A model generated the notes under the pieces. It made no database searches and had not been told where the DNA came from. It saw only the letters and a program-made list of their open reading frames with translations. Source: Gari tellinella (Eukaryota; Mollusca; Bivalvia; Cardiida; Psammobiidae). Taken from it: 64,000 nucleotides of DNA. A program made the position numbers and the translations under genes. Below, piece after piece: positions 52,061 through 63,490 of the stretch (positions are counted from its first letter, which is position 1; each line of letters starts with the position of its first letter). The stretch spans positions 80,991,038 through 81,055,037 of the forward strand of contig OV277856.1 of assembly GCA_922989275.2 (NCBI GenBank), written 5' to 3'.

Positions 52061-54480
52061 ACTGATAAGCCCGTGGGTGGGGCCAATTTTTGCCCGGGGT
52101 CATAATTTGAACACACTTGGTAGAGAACCACAAGGCAAAGCTATATGTCAAATATTAAGAATCTGGGCCTTACAGTTTCAGAGTAGAATATTTTTAAAGG
52201 TTTTCCTATATAAGTCTATGTAAAACTGATAAGCCCCGGGACGGGGCCAAATTTAATCAAGGGGTCATAATTTGAACAATCTTGGTAGAGTACCATAGGG
52301 CAAAGCTACATGTCAAAAATAAATGATCTTGGCCTTACGGTTTCAGAGAAGAAGATTTTTAAAGGTTTTCCTATGAAAAACTAATAGGCCCGAGGGCGTG
52401 GCAATTTTTGGCCCGGTGTCATATCAAAATTGGACCCCCGTAAAAAATGGACCTGGGTCCAAATTTGATAGCGAAATATGGACCCGCATGTCCATATTTC
52501 GCTATCAAATTTGGACCCCCCTGTAAAAAATGGACCCCCCCCATGCAAAAATTTAGAATGATAAAAAAACATAATAAAAAGTTAAGAAACAAGAAACCAA
52601 TGAATATTTTAACCCATTACCCAATAAATATGCCTGTTAACATATTAAATGTATTCCTACATTAAAGAAAATAATTCCAATTTATTCAGTCACAAACATT
52701 TACTGTATAGGAAATATTTTATGTATACTAGAAGATGGTAGCTTAACCAATTACCCAATAAATATGCCTTTTTATGCCCTTAATTTATTCTTCCACTGAA
52801 GAAAGTAGTTCCATTTTGTACAATGTATTCCTACATTGAAGAAAATAATTCCATTTTATACAGTCACAAACATTTACTGTATAGGAAATATTTTATGTAT
52901 CCTAGAAGATGGTAGCGGCGGGAAGTTAACCCATTACCCAATAAATATGCCTTTTTACGCCCTTAATTTATTCTTCCACTGAAGAAAGTAGTTCCATTTT
53001 GTACAATGTATTCCTACATTGTAGAAAATAATTCCAACCATAAGTCATTTGATTTGAAATTATTTCAATTGGAGACGTAAACGTAACAAGTAATGGAAAA
53101 GAGTTAAAGTTGATGTGTACATCAAATTACTAATAGTTCGGTGTTGAAAAGGGAGGGGGGGTCCAATTTTTACGCCATCAAATTTGGAACCCCCCTCTCA
53201 AACTGAAATTATTTGCAGCGCATAGTAACCTCAGATTAGGGGAAAAACATCACTAAAACAAAACAACTAATGGAAAAGAATTAAAATTGATGTGTAAATC
53301 AAATGACTTGTGGTTGGGTGTTGAAAAGGGAGGGGGGTCCATTTTTTACGCCATCAAATTTGGACCCCCCTCTCCAACTGAAATAATTTGCAGCGCATAA
53401 TAACTTCAGGAAAGAAGTAAAACATTACTTAAATAAAACAACTAATGGAAAAGAATTAAAGTTGATGTGAAAATCAAATGACTTATGGTTGGGTGTTGCC
53501 AAGGGAGGGGGGATCCAATTTTTTTTTCTTATTTTATCTAAAAAATTTTATGGGCATAACAACCTCAGGATAGGAGTAATCAATATTTTGCATTAGGGAG
53601 AAGCATTACCAACTTTTGAGGGGGGTCCAAAATTTACAGGGGGGGTCCATATTTCGCTATCAAAAATGGACCCGCTGGTCCATTTTTTACGGGGGTCCAA
53701 ATTTGATCTGACACCGGGGGTCATAATTTGAACAATCTTGGTAGAGGACCACAAGGCAAAGCTATATGTCAAATATTAAAGATCTAGGCCATACAGTTTA
53801 AGAGAAGAAGATTTTTAAAGGTTTTCCTATATAAGTCTATGTAAAACTGATAAGCCCCGGGGCGGGGCCAATTTTGATCCAGGGGTTATAATTTGAACAA
53901 CTTTGGTAGAGGACTTTAAGGCAAAGCTACATGTCAAATATAAATGATCTAGGCCTTACAGTTTCAGAGAAGAAGATTTTTAAAGGTTTTCCTATGAAAA
54001 ACTGATAAGCCCGAGGGCGGGCCATTTTTGGCCCGGGGGTCATAATTTGAACAATCTTGGTAGAGGACCACAAGGCAAAGCTATATGTCAAATATTAAAG
54101 ATCTGGGCCTTACAGTTTCAGAGAAGAAGATTTTTAAAGGTTTTCCTATATAAGTCTATGTAAAACTGATAAGCCCCGGGGCGGGGCCAATTTTGACCAA
54201 GGGTCATAATTTGAACAATCTTGGTAGAGGACCATATGGCAAAGCTACATGTCACATATTAATGATCTAGGCCATACAGTTTCTGAGAAGAAGATTTTTA
54301 AAGGTTTTCCTAAGACAAACTGATAAGCCCCAGGGCGGGGCCATTTTTGACCCCAGGGTCAAATTTTGAACAATCTTGGTAGAAGGTAATGATACATACC
54401 AAATATCAAAGGTCTGGGCCTTTTGGTTTCTGAGAAGAAGATTTTTTAAGATTTTCTTATGCATTAAAAGTTGTCTATAG
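52058..54480. repeat. Tandem array of about 165-bp units, interrupted
   Basis: Units contain ACTGATAAGCCCCGGGGCGG, GGTCATAATTTGAACAATCT, TGGTAGAGGACCACAAGGCA and AAGATTTTTAAAGGTTTTCC. That last block recurs near 52192, 52356, 53813, 53980, 54132 and 54293. The array is split by an insertion at 52412-53718. Confidence 0.75.
52412..53718. mobile_element. 1.3-kb TIR insertion inside the tandem array
   Basis: Inverted ends of about 40 bp: CCGGTGTCATATCAAAATTG then GACCCCCGTAAAAAATGGAC, mirrored at 53677-53718. Internal blocks repeat (AGGGAGGGGGGTCCAATTT units about 170 bp apart near 53140-53520), and family A fragments are nested at 52610-53050. No ORF. Confidence 0.65.
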
Positions 54481-54559
54481 GGTCATGTTAGAAAATCTGG
54501 TCCAAAAGCAAGGGGAATAACTCTAGCCAAAACTTTGAACAAGATTTTGTTCCCCCTCG

Positions 54560-54696
54560 TCACTGATGCTTCTGTCAACGTTTGGTTGAAATCGGGTCAG
54601 TGGTTTCTGAGGAGATGTTGTTTGAAAATGTGGCCGGACGCCGGACGAAGAGCGGTCACAATAGCTCATCCTGAGCTGAAGGCTCAGGTGAGCTAA
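54560..54696 (+). mobile_element. Helitron/Helentron-like 3' end of the tandem-array element
   Basis: GCCGGACGCCGGACGAAGAG tail, then hairpin TCCTGAGC TGAA GGCTCAGG and TGAGCTAA terminus. Same end as at 52060. Confidence 0.55.
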
Positions 54697-54830
54697 TAAA
54701 TGGCAGCTTAAAGCAGGCTGAAAGCAAAGCAGAATGCACAATAAGGCGCATTCTGCTTAATTTCAACCTGCTTTAAGTGGTCACCTGTCTTCAAAACTAG
54801 AAACAGGCTATGGGGTAATTGGTTTATCAC
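54697..54830. mobile_element. MITE family A fragment
   Basis: CAGCTTAAAGCAGGCTGAAA ... AGGCTATGGGGTAATTGGTTTA; the left end was lost to the abutting Helitron-like element. Confidence 0.6.
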
Positions 54831-54879
54831 ATTGATGGCCACTTCAAGCATGATGAAACTAATTCAGAAAGAAACCTCA

Positions 54880-55035
54880 ACTCTTTACCCCATAGCCTGT
54901 TTATAGTTTTTATTAAAGACTGGTGACCACTTAAAGCAGTCTGCTTTAAGCTACAATCAGCTAGTTCTTATGGTGCATATTAAGAACTGTATAAAGAGGA
55001 TCTTTTTTCTATGATGGAGGAATAAAGTAAAGCGA
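54880..55035. mobile_element. MITE family A fragment with deleted core
   Basis: ACTCTTTACCCCATAGCCTG start, with core reduced to AAAGCAGTCTGCTTTAAGCT. Confidence 0.55.
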
Positions 55036-55070
55036 GTGGCAGCTTAATTATACAATTCTTATGAAAAGTA

Positions 55071-56127
55071 CAAGAGGGCCTGAAGGCCCTGATATCACTC
55101 ACCTGTTGTACTGAAGCTTGATAGGTTTACCTTTCTGTTTCATCCGTTTTAATCTAAATCCATTCAAATTTGTAGTATAGCATGTAAACAATTTTGGAAT
55201 ACAACCTCATAAGGCAGATAACTAGAGCCTAAACAATACTGAAATGAAGCCTTTTCTATCATTTCAAAGTATATCAAGGGCAGATAACTATTGCCACAAT
55301 GATTAGATTTCAACAATAATTGCACTCCTTTGAGAACTTATAGGTATATACTTTGTGTGCAAGTAAAATCAAAATCCATTGAAAACTGTAGTTGCAAGAG
55401 TGTAAACGCTGTTCAATATGGCATTTTCAGCAATTCAAGGGCAGACCACTCTTGACCTATTAATCTGATTTCAACCATAATAACATTTAATTGAACTCTT
55501 ATGGTCTTATACAATCTGAGCACGTTTGAAAAAGACTGGATAAAAATTGTTGCCTCTAGAGTGTAAACACCCTTAAATACGACATTTTCAGCAATTCAAA
55601 GGTAGATAACTCTCAACCTATTGGTCCAATTTCAACCATAATCGAACTCATATGAACTCTTATGGTCATATACAATCTGAGCAAGTTTGAGATAGATTGG
55701 ATAAAAATTGTGGCCTCTAGAGTGTAAACACCCTTAAATATGACATTTTCAGCAATTCAAAGGTAGACAACTCTCGACTTATTAGTCTGATTTCAACCAA
55801 AATCAAACTCATCTGAACTCTTATGGTCTTATACAATCTGAGCAAGTTTGAGATAGATTGGATAAAAATTGTGGCCTCTAGAGTGTAAACACCCTTAAAT
55901 ATGGCATTTTCAGCAATTCAAGGGTAGATTACTCTTGACCTATTGGTCCAATTTCAACCATAATCAAACTCATCCGAACTCTTATGGTAATCTACAATCT
56001 GAGCAAGTTTGAGAAAGATTGGATAAATATTGTGGGCTCTAGAGTGTAAACACTAAAATTGTTAACGACGGACGCCTGACATTCAAGTATTGCAAAAGCT
56101 CACCCTGAGCTAGCTCAGGTGAGCTAA
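55071..56127 (+). mobile_element. Helitron/Helentron-like element with about 160-bp tandem core
   Basis: Starts CAAGAGGGCCTGAAGGCCCT and ends in hairpin CACCCTGAGCTAGCTCAGGT with GAGCTAA. The interior repeats a unit of about 160 bp (AGAGTGTAAACACCCTTAAA at about 55559, 55719, 55879, partial at 55398 and 56042). Layout resembles oyster 'pearl' elements (from memory). No coding region. Confidence 0.6.
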
Positions 56128-56519
56128 AAAAGCTCCTGTACGAGTTTTCTGTTTTACCCTTGTAATGCATTAAACAGTCATCTGTCTAGCAAGCAGTGTA
56201 GATCCAGATCAAAGTTTCTCTCTGATCAGGTTCTGCACTATTTGTTACACTATTTAATACTTCGATGACAAATCCCTGAAAAGTAAATAGGCCATTTATC
56301 GGAGAACAGAAGGGTCCATTTTAAAATTCAGCAAGGTATGGGTTAAGAAAGAAATTCAACCCTAGCAGCCAGTATGTATACTCTTCATATTCAAACAGTG
56401 TTACACCTGTGAAGGTTACACTTGTCCTATGCTAACAGTGTAGATCTATATCAGAGGGCTCCTGAAGTTCAGGGTTTGCACTATTGGTCATTTGCAATAA
56501 ATTGTTAAAAACAACTCTA

Positions 56520-56595
56520 AATAGTTCAAAATGAACTAACAACTCTAAATAGTTCAAAATGAACTAACAACTCTATATAGTTCAAAATGAACTAC
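56520..56595. repeat. Short tandem repeat, about 31-bp period
   Basis: Three near-identical copies of ACTCTA(A/T)ATAGTTCAAAATG followed by AACTA. Confidence 0.75.
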
Positions 56596-56909
56596 ACTTA
56601 CTTGGAAACTGGAATTATTTATTAAAATATTATTGGGTGAATGGATTAACAAATTTAGAAGTATTCATGATTAAATTTCGTAACTTCAAGTTATAAGTTA
56701 AAAGGGCCAGGGGCATAGTTCACAGACCCCACTTCAGCAATACAGGGCTTTGTTTATAATCACCAAACAAGTGTTTTTGTTTGTGTATGTATTTTTTATT
56801 GTACAAAACAAAGTATACGTAACAAGTTAGCATTATGTAGCAGAGCTCCAGGTATTGGCAGTACATTATCCAATACCAACATCTTTATTTCTCAAACAAA
56901 CAATACCAC

Positions 56910-57151
56910 TTAACTCTTTCAACACTATATACCTGTTTAAATATACTCATTACATTTACAAACAGTGTAGACCCAGATCAGAGGGCTCCTATAGGAGCCC
57001 TCTGATCAGGGTCTGCACTGTTTGCTAAATTACAACAGTATTTATTCAACTACCAAGAATTCAATTTAGACTGGTCCATGTTTTGGTAACTAAAAAGATC
57101 CACAAGGGAACCTTATAACCCACATTAGTTACTTATTGTTGAGAGAGTTAA
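56910..57151. mobile_element. MITE family C (TTAACTCTTTCAACACTA termini)
   Basis: TTAACTCTTTCAACACTATA ... ATTGTTGAGAGAGTTAA; perfect palindrome AGACCCAGATCAGAGGGCTC around CTATAG. Confidence 0.75.
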
Positions 57152-57246
57152 CTACTCATTAGAAATATCTCATAGTAGTCATGACATGTGGTTTGGTGGA
57201 GACATGAAGAAAACCATATTCGGAATTTCAATTTACTCACTCTAAC

Positions 57247-57331
57247 CTGGAGCTCTGTGGAGTTGTTTACAATCTCTAGCAACAATGTAACAAAGAAACG
57301 CCAGCACCAACACACACCATACAATATCACT
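57247..57331 (-). CDS. Weak candidate exon with membrane segment
   Basis: Minus strand, after GTAGTTTTTAG, an open stretch reads SDIVWCVLVLAFLCYIVARD and ends at CAG/GTTAGA. The peptide is strongly hydrophobic and faintly recalls the first membrane segment of SLC44 choline-transporter-like proteins, but the residues that follow do not match. Probably chance. Confidence 0.12.
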
Positions 57332-57469
57332 CTAAAAACTACAGTCAACTTCTATTATGTGTGACCTCACAAAAAAGTAAACAATACCTTAAATACAGAT
57401 GGCAGCTTAATGCAGCACAAAAATAGAAGCTTTCTACTCTACTGTTGTACTGCATTGGGCAATTATGTC

Positions 57470-57690
57470 TAAACCCTTTACCCCATAGTCTATTTCTAGT
57501 TTTGAAGTCAAGTGAGCACCTAAGGCAGATTGAAAGTAAAGAAGAGTTTGTCTTCATTCTACTTTAGGCTACCATTTGCTAGGATATAAAAATATTTCTT
57601 AATTACATATTCATGACTGTATAAAGTGAAACAATTATCTTCAGTGTAGGAATTAAATAAATGGGTAAACAGAAGTAATTATGGAGAAGT
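57470..57690. mobile_element. MITE family A copy (decayed)
   Basis: TAAACCCTTTACCCCATAGT start; AGATTGAAAGTAAAGAAGAG with a shortened inverse arm. Confidence 0.5.
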
Positions 57691-57756
57691 TCTATGCTTC
57701 TTCAAACAATGGATACTTAATTCCATCTAAGTTCTGAAAAATATCAGCTCCATAAA

Positions 57757-57945
57757 GGGCTCCAGAGAAGGGGAGTATTTCAAAAAACTAAAATCTTTAT
57801 TTCTTTTAATCCTATGGTGTCACTTCTCCATAGAATCATCACAACAAGGTGGTTCTAATGTCAGAGTAGTAACACCATAGGATGCTGACATGAATGAGAA
57901 AAATGTTGGATTTGTTGAGTTTACTCTCTCTTATCTGGAGCTCTG
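57757..57945. mobile_element. MITE family J copy (diverged)
   Basis: GGGCTCCAGAGAAGGGGAGT ... TCTCTTATCTGGAGCTCT; internal AACTAAAATCTTTATTT and GTAACACCATAGGATG match the 7749 copy. Confidence 0.6.
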
Positions 57946-58068
57946 AGTGGCATACCATTGAGAGCCAAATGAGTTTTGTAGTACATGAACAGTCAAATTT
58001 GTATAAAATGCCCTTATATTGTAGAAGCACAGTGATCTGTAAGGACAAGTGACTGCTAAATGCATGGT

Positions 58069-58314
58069 TTAACCCTCATAGCCTGTTTATAGTTTTGAAG
58101 ACAGGTGACCATTTAAAGCAGGTTGAAAGTAAAGCAGAATGTGCCTTAAGGCACATTCTGCTTTACTTTCAGCCTGCTTTAAGCTAAAATCTGCAAGGCT
58201 ATATAAAATATTTGTAATGGTAATTGTTCATGAGGGTATAAACTGGAACTATTTTCTTCAGCGGAGGAATAAATTAAATATGCTAAAAATCGCTTCTATG
58301 GGGGAATGGGTTAA
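58069..58314. mobile_element. MITE family A copy
   Basis: TTAACCCTCATAGCCTGTTT ... GGGGGAATGGGTTAA; palindrome around GTGCCTTAAGGCAC. Confidence 0.8.
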
Positions 58315-58496
58315 GTACTACAGAACAGTTCTGTTCCATATATTAAATACTTGTACAAGTCAACTCTTATGTTCTATTCACTACATTATCACACAGTCCT
58401 TCCTCCATATTAGCACCAAAAATGTATACCGAGTGTGTTTAATGCAGACAGTAGCTTATAGCAAGGAGCATTCTGCTTTACTTTCATCTTGCTATA

Positions 58497-58800
58497 ACTC
58501 TTTGAACCCTAGTCCCGCATATAGACGTCCTTTTCAAACAGTGTACATGTGAATGGTACACATTTCCTATGCAAACAGTGAAGACCCAGATCAGAGGGCT
58601 CCAAAAGGAGCCCTCTGATCAGGGTCTTCACTGTTTGTCACAATGCCAAACATTGACAAAAACAACCATTAAAATTCAGAAATGGACTAGACACATATTT
58701 TTATGACACATATTCATGACTTTACAAAATTGATTTATTTTCTTCAGTGGAGGAAAATATTAAAGGTGTAAAAAGGCATATTTATGGGGTAATGGGTTAA
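58497..58800. mobile_element. Chimeric MITE: family C core with family A right end
   Basis: The core AAACAGTGAAGACCCAGATC ... AGGGTCTTCACTGTTTGTCA (family C type) is followed by the family A right half (ATTTATGGGGTAATGGGTTAA). Confidence 0.5.
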
Positions 58801-59515
58801 GCTGTAACCTGTTTTGAAACATCAATGACTGTGTTTTTGATTAGTCACAATATCTAGACTTTTCTTTCATAGTATCACTGTGTACATTGGGACACTTACA
58901 ATGACAAATTATACAAACAGAATAGTAAACAGAGACAGATAATTAACCAACACTACATTGGACCATAAAATAACGAATCAAAATAAAATATACTGTATAA
59001 CCCGTTTAAAGGTCCACTTTGTAAAGTCCCACAATCTTATCAAGGTTTTAGTGTTTAATTCTAAGCAAAGCAGTATTACCATGGTAAACAGTTGGTTCAA
59101 ATCACATAATTTCTTAGCATAACACTGTATTACCTTTTCAAACAGTAAGATCTCATCAAGATCGAAAACTGTTTGACACTCTGACCCTATTTTAAAAGAT
59201 TGTTTGAAAATTCTTAATTTACAAAGAAACAGATGACAAATATTCGTTTTGCATTCAAAGAGTTAAAGTTTTTTGTTAAATTCTTTGTTTTTGGATTATC
59301 TTTTTATCTATATTTAAAGGGGGACATTTATTAGAAGGGGTGCGTTTAAATGGGGTATACAGCATCGTGAGTACGAGTTTGAACGTAAATGAGTAAGAAT
59401 AAGTACCAACAGACTATATCCATACACAGTGAAAGCTGTGTTAGTGATCAACTCAATTCAGCTATTGCCTTGAGCAGCCATGAATACAAATTTATAAATG
59501 CAAGTCCTAGAGAAA
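58801..59515. other. No supportable gene
   Basis: Low-complexity and diverged repeat sequence; one degraded core palindrome near 59138-59178. No ORF or splice-flanked exon recognised. Confidence 0.4.
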
Positions 59516-60482
59516 AACGAGAGCACCTCAAACGGGTGCTGGACGCTCGACTTTCATATACTTGAGATGGCTACATTTTCCAAACTTAAAGAATGTGTAT
59601 GGGTGCCCTATTGATCATAGAAGTTTGTAAGCAACAACAACTTTAACATAATTGGACAGGCTGCATTCCAATTTAAGTAAACTATAAGTCAAAACAAGGA
59701 CAATATCTTTTTAAGAGTTTTAATATATTGGAAGTTTGAAATTAATAACTTTCTACAGTTACTGAATAATTTCATATACAAATTCTTAGTCAAACAAGGG
59801 CAGTAACTCTGCAATGACAAATCCCATGGTTATCTGCCTTGTTGAAATGTGATGCCCTTTTGAAACTGAACAAGTATTCAAATTTCAAGTTAATACCTAT
59901 GGTAGTTATTGAGAAATCTAATTAAATTCTAAAAAGTCAATACCAAAGGGCAATAACTCTGGAATAACAAAACCCAGGGTTACCTGCCCTCTTGTAATGA
60001 GTTGTCCTTTTGATACTTAACAAGTATTTAAAGTTTCAAGTGGATATCTTTGATAGTTATTGAGATATGTTAATTTATAATTTTTAAGTAAATAAAACAA
60101 GGGCAATAACTCTGAAATGACAAATTCCAGGACACCTGCCTTGTTGTTATGAGTTGCCCTTTTGATACTGAACAACTATTCCAAGTTTCAAATGGATATC
60201 TTTGATAGTTATTGAGATATGTTAATTTATAATTTTTAAGTAAATAAAACAAGGGCAATAACTCTGAAATGACAAATCCCAGGGTTACCTGCCTTGTTGT
60301 TATGAGTTGCCCTTTTGATACTGAACAACTATTCCAAGTTTCAAATGGATACCTTTGATAGTTATTGAGAAATGGACTCTTACAAAAACCTTAAGCAAAA
60401 AACTTAACCGACGCAGACGCTGACACAGACGCAGATGACAGGGTGACGACAATAGCTCGACTTTTCGAAAAAGTCAAGCTAA
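59516..60482 (+). mobile_element. Helitron/Helentron-like element with about 150-bp tandem core
   Basis: Starts ACGAGAGCACCTCAAACGGG and ends CTCGACTTTTCGAAAAAGTC AAGCTAA (hairpin plus CTAA). The interior repeats CAAGGGCAATAACTCTG-type units near 59803, 59945, 60099 and 60249. The ACGCAGACGCTGACACAGAC tail precedes the hairpin. Confidence 0.6.
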
Positions 60483-60486
60483 TAAC

Positions 60487-60704
60487 TTAATTCTATCAAC
60501 ACTAAGTAACCCATGTGGGTTATTAGGTTCCCTTGTTGATATTTTGGTTACCAAAACATGAACCAGCCTACTTGGAATTCTGGGCAGTTGAATAAATACT
60601 GCCCTAAATAAGCAAACAGTGTAGACCCTGATCAGAGGGCTCCTATACACTGTTTGCAAACGTAATGAGTATATTTTCAACAGGTCTGTGGTGTTGAAAG
60701 TGTT
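60487..60704. mobile_element. MITE family C copy
   Basis: AATTCTATCAACACTAAGTA ... TGTGGTGTTGAAAGTGTTTA; the right arm of the core is partly deleted. Confidence 0.55.
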
Positions 60705-60990
60705 TATGCAGGACAAAAGTTATTCAGCGCTTACTGCATTACTTATGTCTTGAATTATGCAGTTATCTCCCTGAACAGGTCTCATAATATAATATAGGAT
60801 TGTCTTAAGAAACTTTTTACCTTAAAATATACATGTAGTAGGCAGGCATCTACTTTAAATGTCTAGAAGTACACGTTATTAATAACATAGTCCAAACTGA
60901 ATATATGATACTATAAATCCACTCAAAAGAGGAATTTCAAGATGAAATCAAGACAAAATCATTGAGGAAAGCTTTATGAAGTATTCTGTT

Positions 60991-61219
60991 TTAACCCTTT
61001 ACCTCATAGCCTTTTTTTGAAGGCAGGTGACCACTTAAAGCAGGCTGTAAGTAAAACTGATTGTTTAAGGTACACTCTGATTTACTTTCTGCCTGCTTTT
61101 AGCTACCATGATCAAGGATATAGGAGAAAATGGTTCCTATTCATAACTGTGTATAAAGTTGAACTTTTTTCCTCAGTGGAGGAATAAATTAAAGGCATAT
61201 TTATGGAGTGATGGGTTAA
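60991..61219. mobile_element. MITE family A copy
   Basis: TTAACCCTTTACCTCATAGC ... ATGGAGTGATGGGTTAA; central palindrome diverged. Confidence 0.7.
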
Positions 61220-61267
61220 CTTTGTCTGCAATAAGCAATATTCTTTCTTTTCAGACCACCATGTTTC

Positions 61268-61504
61268 TTAACCCATTACCCCATAAATTTGCCTTTTAAC
61301 GCCTCCTATTTATTACTCCACTGAAGAAAATTGTTGGAATTTTTACAGTCAAGAATATGTACCATAAGAAATATTTTCTTTATCCAAGCAGGTATTAGCT
61401 TAAAGCAGGCTGAAAGTAAAAAGGCGCATTCTGCTTTTCTTTCAACCTGCTTTAACTGCTCATCTATCTTCAAAACTAGAAACAGGCTATGGGTAACGGG
61501 TTAA
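61268..61504. mobile_element. MITE family A copy, shortened core
   Basis: TTAACCCATTACCCCATAAA ... GGCTATGGGTAACGGGTTAA; the left arm of the core has lost AGCAGAATGC. Confidence 0.75.
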
Positions 61505-61549
61505 ATGAGTGACGTCTATTAACAGATTTACTGTATGTCATTCTGCCTA

Positions 61550-61693
61550 TTAACCCATTAACTCATAAGCGATAAACAATTATCAATGCTTATCTCAATA
61601 CATGCTAGTGGATTAAAATGTGTCAAAATGAGTCAGAATGAGAATATTGTGCAATGCATCAATATGAGTCAGTATGGCTATAAAATGGGTTAA
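61550..61693. mobile_element. Small TTAA-flanked MITE
   Basis: 144 bp, TTAACCCATTAACTCATAAG ... GCTATAAAATGGGTTAA; GTGTCAAAATGAGTCAGAATG repeats inside. Confidence 0.55.
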
Positions 61694-61775
61694 ATTACAA
61701 ATGTATTTAACTCAGACATGACATGGGAGTATTTCTTTAATCATGGATATTCAGCTATCACAGTCAAAACATGTC

Positions 61776-61949
61776 TTAACCCTTTGTATGCTGATTGTTT
61801 CAGCTAGTCAGCAGTTGATTTTAGGGCTGTTTTAAGAAACTATGTTAGGAAAATAAAATTAAAACAAACAGTGAAGACCCTGATCATACGGCTTCCTCTG
61901 GCCAGTGTCTTCACTATTAGCAAATAGTTTCAATCATAGAAAGTGTTAA
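61776..61949. mobile_element. Family C-like MITE (diverged)
   Basis: TTAACCCTTTGTATGCTGAT start, core AACAGTGAAGACCCTGATCA / CCAGTGTCTTCACTATTAGC, end AGAAAGTGTTAA. Confidence 0.5.
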
Positions 61950-62304
61950 CGCTCTAAATATATTATTTATCTACATAAACTTCAACCCTTATCCTGTTAT
62001 AAGCCAGACCCAACTCTCTCCTCCATATTCATCAGAAAAAATCATCTATTTCAAACTAATAAAGCATTGTACTTCTGTTGGCAGATGGATCCTTAAAGCA
62101 AGATGAAAATAAAAGCCCAAAGCTCCTGTGGGAGCTTTCTGATTTACTATCATCTTGATTTTCGCTGCAACCTGCATTTAAATTGCCAGGGAATCCTCAT
62201 TCAAGTGCATATACTTATTAGGACAGAGTATTTAAGAGCAACTCTGGAGGAAAGAGTTAAGTGGTATTTTCAAACAGTTTGAATCCACATCATTAAGACA
62301 ACCA

Positions 62305-62546
62305 GGGGCCTGTTCAATAAAAATTTGTATGACAAATGTTGTCTTAAGTCCGATTATAAAAGTCTTACTTATTATCTATTTCTTCATCTAATCCTGTCTT
62401 ATGAAATCTCTTTGGAATCTTCTTTTTAAGATGATTCCAACGAGATGTCACAAGACAGGATAAGATAGAGAAATAAGAAATTAAATGTAATTTAAAGTTT
62501 TGACTTGCAACTGTTTTTGTTGTACAAAATTTTACAAAACAGCCCC
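62305..62546. mobile_element. MITE family G copy
   Basis: GGGGCCTGTTCAATAAAAAT ... AAAATTTTACAAAACAGCCCC with palindrome arms AATCCTGTCTTATGAAATCT / GATGTCACAAGACAGGAT. Confidence 0.65.
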
Positions 62547-62823
62547 AAGAAATGTTGTGATTGACCAGTATCCATATTTGTCACCTATTTCAGGTGTCTA
62601 TGGTAAAACAGAAAGACAGAAAAACATGATTTTTACAATAAATAAATTTTATACAATTTTGCAGCAATTTCAACAGGATGTGGGTTGATTAAAAGAGTTT
62701 GGCACAAGAACAGAGGATTCTACCGTTTAGTAGAATCAGAGGGACTGGTACATAAAAATCTAATAGATATTATATATTATAAAATGTGAGTATTTATACA
62801 TTTCATCTGCAGTGGAGCATGGT

Positions 62824-63066
62824 TTAACTCTTTCAACACTAATTAACTCTTGTGGGTTATCATATTCCATTGTGGATCATTTAAGTTACCAAAACATAAA
62901 CCAGTCTACATGGAATTCTGGGTAGTTTGATAAATACTGGTCTAAATTATCAAACAGTGTAGACTCAGATCAAAGGGATCCTATAGGAGCCCTCTGATCT
63001 GGGTCTACACTGTTTGCAAATGTGATGAGTATAGTTTAAATAGGTCCATGGTGTTGAAAGAGTTAA
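62824..63066. mobile_element. MITE family C copy
   Basis: TTAACTCTTTCAACACTAAT ... GGTGTTGAAAGAGTTAA; core AGTGTAGACTCAGATCAAAG around CCTATAGGA. Confidence 0.8.
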
Positions 63067-63404
63067 ATTTTAAAAGTCCATAAATCATGTTAAGAATTAT
63101 TGACAATGTAAAAGAGTTATAGTGATCAGTGTTGTAAAATGAGCAGACAATGTACTAAGGCCATTTCATTTTGTGCAAAAATTAGAACCAACACTAAGAC
63201 TCGAGAAAAGAGCTAACAAACTAATGTCTGTCTGACACTATTAATGATGCTTACCAACCTCTTAAAGGTTAAAACTAGTATTGATGACAACAGTTGAAAA
63301 CCTTTGCTGGTAATAAGCCCCTGAATATATTTGATCAATTTCTTTCATAGAGTTTTTGTTTCTTACATGCTCATATAACAATAAAGTTCTGCTATTACTT
63401 ATGA

Positions 63405-63490
63405 CAGCTTAAAGCAATATGAAAGTGAAGCAGAAAGCTCCTATTGGAGCTTTCTGCTCCACTTTCATCATGCTTTTGGTAGCTACCTTG
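63405..63490. repeat. Family D-like core palindrome
   Basis: CAGCTTAAAGCAATATGAAAG ... CTTTCATCATGCTTTTGGTAG around CTCCTATTGGAG. The rest to 64000 has one more family C core (63615-63685) and a TACAGTAAAACTTCTGT end at the window edge. Confidence 0.45.

Noticed and set aside
57247..57331. First membrane segment of an SLC44-like transporter
   Set aside because: Only a short hydrophobic resemblance; following residues do not fit and no neighbouring exon was found. Kept only as a very weak feature.
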